Positions 1 through 5,572 are shown, numbered from the stretch's first letter. The stretch: 6,404 nt of DNA from an uncultured Clostridium sp. (GCA_930980675.1 CAKNIU010000032.1:1-6404); one strand, 5' to 3'. Made by a program: numbers and translations. The notes: a model not told the origin generated them from the sequence alone.

Positions 1-75
1 GGTATTGTTAGAGATGGTTCTAGTAAAGATAAATCTTATGAAAAAGGTTATCATCTGAATCGTAACACCATTTAG
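1..75 (+). CDS. Possible C-terminal end of an unidentified plus-strand gene (partial)
   Basis: Frame 1 is open from the window edge to a TAG at 73-75 and would encode 24 residues of hydrophilic sequence ending in KGYHLNRNTI. I do not recognise a family. A frame this short can be open by chance, so this is tentative. The gene would converge on the minus-strand glycyl-tRNA synthetase, whose stop lies at 128. The 52 AT-rich bases between the two stops contain no clear terminator hairpin. No function can be given. Confidence 0.3.
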   Translation, partial: GIVRDGSSKDKSYEKGYHLNRNTI

Positions 76-127
76 AAAAATATTACCAAAGTACAATATC
101 TAAAATACAAATAATATATAATACTAT

Positions 128-1504
128 TTAAACTTCAAATTTTTTTATTCTTTTTAAAATTACATCTTTAATATCTGATACATTTATTCTCTCTTGTTGC
201 ATAGTATCTCTATCTCTTATAGTAACTTTTTTGTCTTCTAAAGTGTCATAGTCTACTGTTATACAGTAAGGTGTTCCTATTTCATCTTGTCTACGATATC
301 TTTTTCCAATACTTCCAGACTCATCAAATAAACACATAAATTCTAAAGACAAAGCTTTATAGATAGTTTTTGCTTCTTCAGTCTGCTTTTTCGTAAGTGG
401 CAAAATAGCAACCTTATATGGTGCAATATAAGGGTTGATTTTTAGCACAATTCTTTTTTCATTATTTTCCAATATTTCTTCTTGGTAAGCATCACTTAGC
501 ACAGCTAAAACAGCTCTATCTACTCCAATAGTCGACTCTATAATATAAGGTATATATTTTTCATTGCTTTCACTGTCAGTATAAGACATATTCTTGCCTG
601 AAAACTGTTGATGTCTACTTAAATCATAATCTGTTCTATTATGTGTTCCGTTTATTTCACCCCACCCAAATGGAAATTTATATTCTATATCACAAGCCTC
701 TTTTGCATAATGAGCTAATTTATCATGATTATGAAATCTTAAATTTTCTTCTGCTATTCCTAAATCTTTAAAAAATTTTTTGGCATATTCTTTAAAGTAT
801 TCATATATTTCTGAATCTTTACCTTTTTTACAAAAAGTTTGAAATTCCATTTGTTCAAATTCAATAGTTCTAAAAGTAAAATTACCAGGTGTTATTTCAT
901 TTCTAAATGCTTTGCCTATTTGTCCAATACTAAACGGCAATTTGCTTCTAGTTGTTCTTTGAACATTTAAAAAATTTACATATTCACCCTGTGCATTTTC
1001 AGGTCTTAGGTAAATTATAGATTTTTTGTCATCCACAGTTCCTCGATAAGTTTCAAACATTTGACTAAATTTTCTTACATCTGTGAAATCATGTTCTCCA
1101 CACACAGGACATTTTACATTATTTTCTCTTATATAATCATTGATTTCTTCAAACTTTAAAGAATCTCCATTTACTTTACCTTTAGAGATTTCTGTTATAA
1201 AGTTATCGGCTCTAAACCTAGTCTTGCACCTTTTACAATCTATTTTTGGGTCATAAAATGAAGAAACATGACCACTTGCTTCCCAAACTCTTGGGTGCAT
1301 AAGTATTGCTGCATCTATTTCATAACTATTATCTCTCTCTTGGATATATCTTTTTCTCCAAGCATCTTTAATATTATTTTTTAGCCTAGTACCCAAAGGA
1401 CCATAATCCCACGTATTTGCTAGCCCTCCATAAATTTCTGAACCTTGGTACATAAAACCATTTGCTTTACAATAGTTTACTAATTTTTGCATATCATCTA
1501 CCAT
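128..1504 (-). CDS. glyQS: Glycyl-tRNA synthetase, single-chain class II type (copy 1, downstream)
   Basis: This cytoplasmic homodimeric enzyme charges tRNA-Gly with glycine using ATP. With the start at 1504 it has 458 residues, the usual length for the single-chain (COG0423-like) family. Visible parts, in order: the N-terminal signature YQGSEIYGGLANTWDYGPLG (19-38); a zinc-binding insertion with C90-x2-C93 and C132-x2-C135; class II motif 2 with FRNE (200-203) and FRTIEFEQMEF; motif 3 with GVDR (327-330); and a C-terminal anticodon-binding domain from about 358, containing GSIGKRYRRQDEIGTP. All core motifs are intact, so it should be active. A TTG at 1546 would add 14 residues, but the ATG at 1504 has a GGAGG six bases upstream and matches the start of the neighbouring paralog. 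It has its own promoter (1572-1599). It is AT-richer than its paralog, more like the surrounding DNA, so it may be the native copy (inference). Confidence 0.96.
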   Translation of the reverse strand: MVDDMQKLVNYCKANGFMYQGSEIYGGLANTWDYGPLGTRLKNNIKDAWRKRYIQERDNSYEIDAAILMHPRVWEASGHVSSFYDPKIDCKRCKTRFRADNFITEISKGKVNGDSLKFEEINDYIRENNVKCPVCGEHDFTDVRKFSQMFETYRGTVDDKKSIIYLRPENAQGEYVNFLNVQRTTRSKLPFSIGQIGKAFRNEITPGNFTFRTIEFEQMEFQTFCKKGKDSEIYEYFKEYAKKFFKDLGIAEENLRFHNHDKLAHYAKEACDIEYKFPFGWGEINGTHNRTDYDLSRHQQFSGKNMSYTDSESNEKYIPYIIESTIGVDRAVLAVLSDAYQEEILENNEKRIVLKINPYIAPYKVAILPLTKKQTEEAKTIYKALSLEFMCLFDESGSIGKRYRRQDEIGTPYCITVDYDTLEDKKVTIRDRDTMQQERINVSDIKDVILKRIKKFEV

Positions 1505-1510
1505 AACTAT

Positions 1511-1515
1511 CCTCC
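1511..1515 (-). promoter_or_regulatory. Ribosome binding site that fixes the start of glycyl-tRNA synthetase copy 1
   Basis: GGAGG on the minus strand lies six bases before the ATG at 1504-1502. The longer reading frame starting at TTG 1546 has no comparable site and would begin only about 20 bases after the predicted transcription start. This supports the 458-residue product. Confidence 0.85.
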
Positions 1516-1571
1516 ATAAATATTGAATTAAAATTTTATTATTCAATTTACTTCACTCTTTTTTGTCTTCT

Positions 1572-1599
1572 ATTATATTCCTTTTTATCCAATTGTCAA
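1572..1599 (-). promoter_or_regulatory. Consensus sigma-A promoter for glycyl-tRNA synthetase copy 1
   Basis: On the minus strand, TTGACA (1599-1594) is followed after 16 bases by TATAAT (1577-1572). Both hexamers match the consensus exactly. Transcription would start near 1565, giving a leader of about 60 bases, too short for a T-box riboswitch. It lies directly downstream of the terminator of the upstream synthetase gene, so this copy is probably an independent transcription unit. Confidence 0.85.
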
Positions 1600-1604
1600 T
1601 ACTT

Positions 1605-1639
1605 TTAAAAAAGTTAGCAATCAAAAAGATTGCTAACTT
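1605..1639 (-). terminator. Intrinsic terminator of glycyl-tRNA synthetase copy 2
   Basis: A perfect 12-bp inverted repeat (arms 1611-1622 and 1628-1639) encloses a five-base loop. On the minus strand it is followed immediately by a run of T. It begins 26 bases after the stop codon of the upstream synthetase gene. There is no T run on the plus-strand side, so it acts on minus-strand transcription. It separates the two paralogs transcriptionally. Confidence 0.9.
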
Positions 1640-1665
1640 AAATACTTATTTAGAAGATAAACATA

Positions 1666-3039
1666 TTAAAAGGTAACCCTATCACCAACAAATGTAGTAA
1701 TTTCATCAATATTTAGAATGATTTGTCTCATAGTGTCTCTGTCTCGTAAAGTCACAGTTTTATTATTGATAGTATTATCATCTATAGTAATGGCAAAAGG
1801 TGTTCCAGCAATATCACTCCTTCTATATCTCTTTCCAATGCTCCCCGAATCGTCATAACTAGTCATAAAATATTTTGAGAGCTTTTTATATATTGATAAA
1901 GCAATTTCAGAATGACGTTTTTTTACTAAAGGCAGCACCATCACTTTATAAGGTGCAAGATAAGGATGAAATTTCATAACCTCCCTTGTGGTTCCGTCAC
2001 CAAGTTTTTCTTCATGATAAGCCTCAAAAAGAAGCGCCAAAACCCCCCTGTCAACACCTATTGAAGACTCAACAATATAAGGTATAAATTTTTTATTAGT
2101 CATAGGGTCAACATATTCCATTTTTTGCTTAGAATATTGCTGATGTCTAGATAGGTCATAATCCGTACGATCATGAGTACCATTCAGTTCACCAAAGCCA
2201 AAAGGAAATTTATATTCTATATCGCAAGCGGCCTTAGCATAAAATGCTAACTTTTCATGATTATGAAATCTTAACTTCTCCTCCGGCAATCCTAAATCCA
2301 TAAAAAACTTTTTTGCATATTCTTTAAAATATTCATAAAGTTCAATATCTTTACCAGGCTCACAAAAAGTTTGAAATTCCATTTGTTCAAACTCAATTGT
2401 TCTAAAAGTAAAATTGCCAGGGGTTACTTCATTTCTAAACGCTTTTCCTACTTGAGCGATACTAAATGGAAGCTTCGACCTAGTAGTCCGAAGAACATTT
2501 AGATAGTTGACATACTCACCTTGTGCATTTTCTGGCCTAAGATAAATAACAGTCTTTTTATCATCCACCGTTCCACGATAAGTTTCGAACATTTGACTAA
2601 ATTTGCGTACATCGGTAAAATCTTCGTGTCCACATACAGGACATTTAAGATGATTGTCACGAATAAAATTCTGCATCTCCTCAAATGTCATAGTTTCGGC
2701 ATTAACCTTTCCATTTGTAGTTGCATTAATGAAAGTATCAGCTCTAAAACGAGTTTTGCAATGCTTGCAATCAATTTTAGGATCATAAAATGATGTTACG
2801 TGACCACTTGCTTCCCAAACCTTTGGATTCATTAGAATGCTAGCATCAATTTCGTAACTATTAGGTCTCTCTTGAACAAATCTTTTTCTCCAAGCATCCT
2901 TAAAATTATTTTTTAGTCTTGTACCTAAAGGCCCATAATCCCATGTATTAGCAAGGCCATTATAAATTTCACTTCCTTGATAAATAAATCCATACTGTTT
3001 ACAGAAGTTTGCCATATTTTCAATTGTCAAGTTTTTCAT
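1666..3039 (-). CDS. glyQS: Glycyl-tRNA synthetase, single-chain class II type (copy 2, upstream)
   Basis: This is a second full-length glycyl-tRNA synthetase of 457 residues, aligning almost without gaps to the neighbouring copy at an estimated two-thirds to three-quarters identity by eye. All hallmarks are present: YQGSEIYNGLANTWDYGPLG (20-39); zinc ligands C91, C94, C133 and C136; motif 2 FRNE (201-204); motif 3 GVDR (328-331); and the anticodon-binding domain from about 359 with GSIGKRYRRSDIAGTP. It therefore looks functional, not a decaying duplicate. Differences cluster in the zinc insertion (about 104-130), the 300-320 and 343-356 loops, and the anticodon domain. The ATG at 3039 is the only good start, although its AAAGGAG lies a long 12 bases upstream. 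It has its own promoter (3190-3218) and terminator (1605-1639). Its GC content looks higher than that of copy 1, which suggests a different origin. It may serve as a stress or inhibitor-resistant isoform, but nothing in the sequence proves that. Confidence 0.96.
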   Translation of the reverse strand: MKNLTIENMANFCKQYGFIYQGSEIYNGLANTWDYGPLGTRLKNNFKDAWRKRFVQERPNSYEIDASILMNPKVWEASGHVTSFYDPKIDCKHCKTRFRADTFINATTNGKVNAETMTFEEMQNFIRDNHLKCPVCGHEDFTDVRKFSQMFETYRGTVDDKKTVIYLRPENAQGEYVNYLNVLRTTRSKLPFSIAQVGKAFRNEVTPGNFTFRTIEFEQMEFQTFCEPGKDIELYEYFKEYAKKFFMDLGLPEEKLRFHNHEKLAFYAKAACDIEYKFPFGFGELNGTHDRTDYDLSRHQQYSKQKMEYVDPMTNKKFIPYIVESSIGVDRGVLALLFEAYHEEKLGDGTTREVMKFHPYLAPYKVMVLPLVKKRHSEIALSIYKKLSKYFMTSYDDSGSIGKRYRRSDIAGTPFAITIDDNTINNKTVTLRDRDTMRQIILNIDEITTFVGDRVTF

Positions 3040-3051
3040 TTTTTCTTTAAG

Positions 3052-3058
3052 CTCCTTT
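3052..3058 (-). promoter_or_regulatory. Ribosome binding site of glycyl-tRNA synthetase copy 2, unusually far from the start
   Basis: AAAGGAG on the minus strand is separated from the ATG (3039-3037) by 12 bases, longer than the 6-9 seen for most other genes in this window. No alternative in-frame start exists between the site and the ATG. The wide spacing may lower translation efficiency. Confidence 0.7.
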
Positions 3059-3116
3059 CGTACAAGTAAAAAATTTATTTTAGTGCCAGTAATTCAGATG
3101 CTTAGTTAATCTTTTA

Positions 3117-3123
3117 CCTCCTT
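3117..3123 (-). other. Orphan Shine-Dalgarno sequence in the synthetase copy 2 leader
   Basis: A perfect AAGGAGG occurs on the minus strand, about 80 bases before the synthetase start and just after a leader hairpin. No ATG, GTG or TTG follows at usable distance. The nearest possible codons are ATT AAC TAA. It may be a relic of a lost leader ORF, or a ribosome standby or mRNA-stabilising site. The function is unknown. Confidence 0.45.
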
Positions 3124-3137
3124 ATATAAATATTTTG

Positions 3138-3165
3138 ATTAGAAAGATTAATTTTTCTTTCTAAT
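3138..3165 (-). other. Leader hairpin upstream of glycyl-tRNA synthetase copy 2
   Basis: A perfect 10-bp inverted repeat (arms 3138-3147 and 3156-3165, eight-base loop) lies in the predicted transcript about 18 bases after its start. No T run follows on the minus strand, so it is not a normal terminator. It could stabilise the 5' end of the mRNA. The roughly 145-base leader has no T-box consensus (no GGTGG..ACCGCG-like element), although T-boxes are common upstream of glycyl-tRNA synthetase genes in Firmicutes. Confidence 0.5.
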
Positions 3166-3189
3166 GATATAACAAACAGTTACATAATT

Positions 3190-3218
3190 ATTTTAACATT
3201 CTTTTCTTTAGTTGTCAA
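3190..3218 (-). promoter_or_regulatory. Sigma-A promoter for glycyl-tRNA synthetase copy 2
   Basis: On the minus strand, TTGACA (3218-3213), a 17-base spacer, then TAAAAT (3195-3190). Transcription would start near 3183. It is back to back with the plus-strand promoter at 3250-3278, with only 31 bases between the two -35 boxes. Confidence 0.8.
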
Positions 3219-3249
3219 ATTTAACGAACTTTTTTTGCTCCATTATATA

Positions 3250-3278
3250 TTGATAATTATGTAAAGAAGTAGTATAAT
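3250..3278 (+). promoter_or_regulatory. Sigma-A promoter for the 70-residue membrane protein gene
   Basis: TTGATA (3250-3255), a 17-base spacer, then TATAAT (3273-3278). Transcription would start near 3285, giving a leader of about 50 bases. It is divergent from the synthetase promoter, so a regulator bound between them could affect both, but I see no clear operator. Confidence 0.75.
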
Positions 3279-3335
3279 AAGATAGTATATCGTTTCGCAT
3301 ACTTCACTTCGTTAATAATTTAAGGAGGAATTGAT

Positions 3336-3548
3336 ATGAAGTGGAACATTGAAAATTTTGCTTTAGGTATCATGGTCTTAATCGAATCCATAATGACAAT
3401 AATTTTTATGGTGTACTGTTTTAAATATGTTTCAGACTATTTAACTTATGGTTTTTTAGCTGTTTATGCAGTTATGATGATGATAATATCTGGAATAGCA
3501 TTGATTGTATTTCTCTTAACTATTATTAGAATTATGAAGAGAAGATGA
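3336..3548 (+). CDS. Small two-helix membrane protein of unknown function (70 residues)
   Basis: I do not recognise a family. The protein is mostly hydrophobic, with two predicted membrane helices at about 8-29 and 38-63. A short polar link (YVSDYLTY) joins them, and the basic tail RIMKRR suggests a cytoplasmic C terminus, hence probably both ends inside. There is no cleavable signal peptide and no Cys or His motif. The gene is credible despite its size: it has a good promoter 58 bases upstream, a perfect AAGGAGG (3322-3328) seven bases before the ATG, and a hairpin 44 bases after its TGA stop. It stands alone as a monocistronic unit, divergent from a synthetase gene and convergent with the toxin-antitoxin remnant. 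Possible roles for such proteins include modulating a membrane enzyme or transporter, but the sequence does not point to one. Confidence 0.8.
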   Translation: MKWNIENFALGIMVLIESIMTIIFMVYCFKYVSDYLTYGFLAVYAVMMMIISGIALIVFLLTIIRIMKRR

Positions 3549-3592
3549 TTTTTTAATCACAAAGTTTTAATAGTTTCCGCTAACAAATGGCA

Positions 3593-3620
3593 AGGCAGTC
3601 CTGATGTATCAGGGCTGCCT
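3593..3620 (+). terminator. Probable terminator after the 70-residue membrane protein gene
   Basis: A GC-rich hairpin runs from AGGCAGTCCTGA to TCAGGGCTGCCT with one G-T wobble and a four-base loop (TGTA). The bases after it (TCTGTCGTTTAATTCTCTTT) are T-rich but not a clean T run, so termination may be partial. On the minus strand it lies just past the toxin remnant and could also block transcription from that side, although no good T run follows there. Confidence 0.6.
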
Positions 3621-3637
3621 CTGTCGTTTAATTCTCT

Positions 3638-3759
3638 TTAAATTAATTTATCAAAATTCCTTCTTGAATAAAGTATTCTTCTTACTTAATATAATCTATA
3701 ATATTCTCTAAGTCTCTATAAAACAAAGGTAAATATCTAATTATATATTTCTTCTTCAT
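3638..3759 (-). pseudogene. Remnant of a RelE/ParE-type toxin gene with an internal deletion
   Basis: An ATG at 3759-3757 overlaps the 3' end of the antitoxin gene in another frame, the usual toxin position. It encodes 25 residues including YLPLFYRDLENIIDYI, typical of the first helices of RelE/ParE-superfamily toxins, then hits TAA at 3684-3682. In another frame, starting in the same few bases (3685), the sequence reads VRRILYSRRNFDKLI and stops at 3640-3638. That resembles the C-terminal strand and arginine-rich end of the same toxins. Family members have roughly 90-105 residues, so about 55-65 codons from the middle are missing and the two ends are out of frame. The central strands and most catalytic positions are gone, so no active toxin can be made. 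The identification rests on pattern recognition of both ends plus the operon position. Confidence 0.8.
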
Positions 3760-4033
3760 TTAATTTACTCCTTATTTTCCCAAATACTTCTTCATGGCTA
3801 TAATATCTAGTATTATGGCTTTCTGCTTCTTTGTCTGCTTCGTCCAAAGCGTTTTCAACATATTCATCATATTCTTTCTCAGTTATTAATTCGGAATATT
3901 TTTCTAGACTCATTACAACCATTGAGCCATAGCCATTTTTAGTTAGGTACACAGGTTCATCTTCTTTTAATACTAATTCTTCAATTTCAGGATATTTGTT
4001 TCTCAAGTCAGATACTGGTCTAATATTTATCAT
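3737..4033 (-). CDS. Type II antitoxin, Phd/YefM family, without a functional toxin
   Basis: This 98-residue protein opens with MINIRPVSDLRNKYPEIEEL, followed by EPVYLTKNGYGSMVVMSLEKY (about 26-46). This is the standard Phd/YefM DNA-binding N-terminal fold, a dimer that binds its own promoter. The acidic, charged second half (about 50-98, with many E, D and K) is the usual toxin-wrapping tail and ends in RYYSHEEVFGKIRSKLNEEE. The ATG at 4033 has AAAGGAG nine bases upstream (4049-4043), and a good promoter precedes it. The reading frame is intact although the overlapping toxin gene is deleted. It may persist as a neutral relic, neutralise related toxins made elsewhere in the genome, or act only as a repressor of its own promoter. 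Which applies cannot be read here. Confidence 0.9.
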   Translation of the reverse strand: MINIRPVSDLRNKYPEIEELVLKEDEPVYLTKNGYGSMVVMSLEKYSELITEKEYDEYVENALDEADKEAESHNTRYYSHEEVFGKIRSKLNEEEIYN

Positions 4034-4055
4034 AATTCAATTCTCCTTTCAAACA

Positions 4056-4074
4056 TTATCATAATTTTATCATA
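4056..4074 (-). repeat. Direct repeat overlapping the antitoxin promoter, possible operator
   Basis: Two exact copies of TTATCATA (plus-strand reading, 4056-4063 and 4067-4074) are 11 bases apart, about one helical turn, and flank or overlap the -10 box. Phd/YefM antitoxins repress their own operons at repeated sites over the promoter, so this placement fits an operator. The region is very AT-rich and chance is possible. Confidence 0.4.
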
Positions 4075-4092
4075 GTTTTAATAAAAATTCAA
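4064..4092 (-). promoter_or_regulatory. Sigma-A promoter of the toxin-antitoxin remnant
   Basis: On the minus strand, TTGAAT (4092-4087), a 17-base spacer, then TAAAAT (4069-4064). It starts 15 bases past the stop of the upstream glycoamylase-like gene, so the antitoxin can be transcribed on its own. Read-through from upstream is also possible because no terminator hairpin separates the genes. Confidence 0.65.
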
Positions 4093-4106
4093 TATTTTTA
4101 AATAAT

Positions 4107-5396
4107 TTATGATCTTTTATATAATATTTTTTCTTCAAAAATCTCTCCCATACCTTTTTGCACAAACTCATTTTTCATAAAATACTTCCAAATAGAGCCG
4201 TTCAAATAATTTTCTATCATACATAAACCAATGCCCTTATCTATCCCCAAGTTCTCATGCGCAAACCAAGTTTTTTCTCCTTCAAAGTTAAAACTATTAT
4301 TAAAACCATAATCTGACCAAAGTTTTTGGAAATTGTTATAATAATTTTCCATAGCTTTTATTGAATATTCAGGAGTAAATACAATTGAGCCAATAGCTCC
4401 TGACGTAGCAACTGTACCATCATTTTCTACTTCCAAATTCGAACTACAAGGCTTTGAACCAATGCCTGCTTTATATCCTTCTGGAGTCAAACAAGCAGTA
4501 AGTCCCCAAGCATTTTCGCCAAAAGTCTTGTATTTATTCATATTGTCAATACAATATTGCCTATTTGCCAAAGTTGCTTTAACGGAATTTTCAAACCAAT
4601 CTATTCCATTTTTATCTACTTTATTTCTAAAGTCGAAAAATGCGTGAGAATACTGATAAGTAAACAAAGAACCGCAGTGGCTGTATACAATATCTTTTAT
4701 ATCACCATAGTCTGCTTTGGGCTTATCAAAGTAATCGTATACATCTTTATCTACATTAAATGTCGGTGAGGCAATTGCTAAAATATATATCATAAGTTGT
4801 TCTGCATATGTTTCCCACCTTTCTTCAAATCCCTTATCTTTTGAGTAACCCACATAAAATTGATTTGTTTCCTTATCTAAAAACCATCTCCAATTAACTT
4901 TTTCATATATTTTTGTTGCTTTTTCTTTTATTTCTCCTTCAAAAAATTCTCCTGCTAAAATTGCTCCACACAGCAAAATAGCTGTATCTATTATTGAAAC
5001 TTCATAATTTTCATATGAAGCTTTTGAGTTAATCCTTATAAAATGATAATAAAATCCATTTTCATTTTTTAATTCATTAAGTATAGTATCCAATGTTTTT
5101 GTTGCTATTCTTTTGGCTTCATCATATTTTAAATATCCATGTACAACACCAACAATTAATGCACAAAAGCCATAGCCAACTGATGCTATGCTTGTAATAT
5201 TTTGCTTATGGACAGATTCATCATGAATTAAACCATAACCTTTGTCACTAAAATTATTTTCTCTTATAAAAAATAAATAACTTCCTTTTAGTTCTTTTTC
5301 AAGAAGTTCTTTGCCATACAATTTTTGCATAAAAAGTCTCATTCCTTTCTGGTTTCGTTTAAAGGCACTCATAGTTATGAAAATAATTTCTTTCAA
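4107..5396 (-). CDS. Glycoamylase-like / COG5368 family protein, candidate beta-1,2-glucan-active hydrolase
   Basis: This 429-residue protein matches the (alpha/alpha)6-barrel family annotated as glycoamylase-like (PF10091, COG5368). That family includes GH144 endo-beta-1,2-glucanases and is related to the glucan-processing domain of cyclic beta-1,2-glucan synthases. Family-like blocks in order: TSIASVGYGFCAL (68-80), GFYYHF (114-119), VSIIDTAILLCGAI (133-146), the DW-type block VNWRWF (167-172), ERWETYAEQLMIYILAIASPT (192-212), LFTYQYSHAFFDFRN (244-258), WFENSVKATLANRQYC (267-282), WGLTACLTPEGY (297-308), DGTVATSGAIGSIVFTPE (326-343), and near the end the GIDKGIG and MIENYLNG blocks. Conserved acidic positions such as D137, E199 and D255 are candidates for active-site roles. 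I have not assigned the catalytic residues. There is no signal peptide, so a cytoplasmic location is likely. Length is typical. The start is TTG, supported by AAAGGAG seven bases upstream. No strong promoter is visible; a weak TATAAG lies about 35 bases upstream. The substrate is unproven. Confidence 0.8.
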   Translation of the reverse strand: MKEIIFITMSAFKRNQKGMRLFMQKLYGKELLEKELKGSYLFFIRENNFSDKGYGLIHDESVHKQNITSIASVGYGFCALIVGVVHGYLKYDEAKRIATKTLDTILNELKNENGFYYHFIRINSKASYENYEVSIIDTAILLCGAILAGEFFEGEIKEKATKIYEKVNWRWFLDKETNQFYVGYSKDKGFEERWETYAEQLMIYILAIASPTFNVDKDVYDYFDKPKADYGDIKDIVYSHCGSLFTYQYSHAFFDFRNKVDKNGIDWFENSVKATLANRQYCIDNMNKYKTFGENAWGLTACLTPEGYKAGIGSKPCSSNLEVENDGTVATSGAIGSIVFTPEYSIKAMENYYNNFQKLWSDYGFNNSFNFEGEKTWFAHENLGIDKGIGLCMIENYLNGSIWKYFMKNEFVQKGMGEIFEEKILYKRS

Positions 5397-5403
5397 ACTA
5401 AAT

Positions 5404-5410
5404 CTCCTTT
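5404..5410 (-). promoter_or_regulatory. Ribosome binding site supporting a TTG start
   Basis: AAAGGAG on the minus strand lies seven bases before TTG (5396-5394). The first in-frame ATG is eight codons further in (5372) and has no comparable site. This favours the TTG start for the glycoamylase-like protein. Confidence 0.75.
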
Positions 5411-5504
5411 AATAATAATTGCTTATATTAGTGTTTACAAAAGATAACTTTGTTATTCATTAAATTATTAAAACCAAGCTTAACATTATATCGTCAATGC
5501 TAGT

Positions 5505-5533
5505 TTGACATAAAATTTCTCTTATGATATAAT
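5505..5533 (+). promoter_or_regulatory. Perfect consensus sigma-A promoter for the 94-residue membrane protein gene
   Basis: TTGACA (5505-5510), exactly 17 bases, then TATAAT (5528-5533): both boxes and the spacer match the consensus fully. Transcription would start near 5540, giving a leader of about 70 bases. Such a strong promoter suggests high expression, unless a repressor controls it. Confidence 0.88.
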
Positions 5534-5548
5534 ATATAATGTACATTA

Positions 5549-5572
5549 TTATATTTCCTCAAAGAAATATAA
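5549..5572 (+). other. Leader hairpin before the 94-residue membrane protein gene
   Basis: TTATATTTC and GAAATATAA form a perfect 9-bp stem around a six-base loop, about 10 bases after the predicted transcription start. It is AT-rich and has no T run after it. It may stabilise the mRNA 5' end or mark an operator. It is weak enough to be incidental. Confidence 0.4.

Noticed and set aside
1505..1546. A 14-residue N-terminal extension of synthetase copy 1 starting at TTG 1546
   Set aside because: It has no ribosome binding site of its own, covers the GGAGG that serves the ATG at 1504, and is absent from the paralog.
2499..2793. Open frames of 61 codons (minus) and 90 codons (plus) inside synthetase copy 2
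   Set aside because: They lie within a well-supported gene, have no ribosome binding sites or recognisable domains, and are best explained as shadows of the conserved coding sequence.
3040..3183. T-box or glycine riboswitch in the synthetase leader
   Set aside because: No antiterminator consensus (GGTGG..ACCGCG type) or paired glycine-aptamer features could be found, and the leader is short.
4462..4769. Plus-strand open frames of 61 and 70 codons opposite the glycoamylase-like gene
   Set aside because: Antisense shadows of a gene whose minus-strand protein shows clear family motifs. No start signals were seen.
5397..5430. Strong promoter for the glycoamylase-like gene (TTGTAA-17-TATTAT on the minus strand)
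   Set aside because: The boxes match fairly well, but the transcript would begin at the ribosome binding site, leaving almost no leader. Another -10-like TATAAG lacks a good -35.
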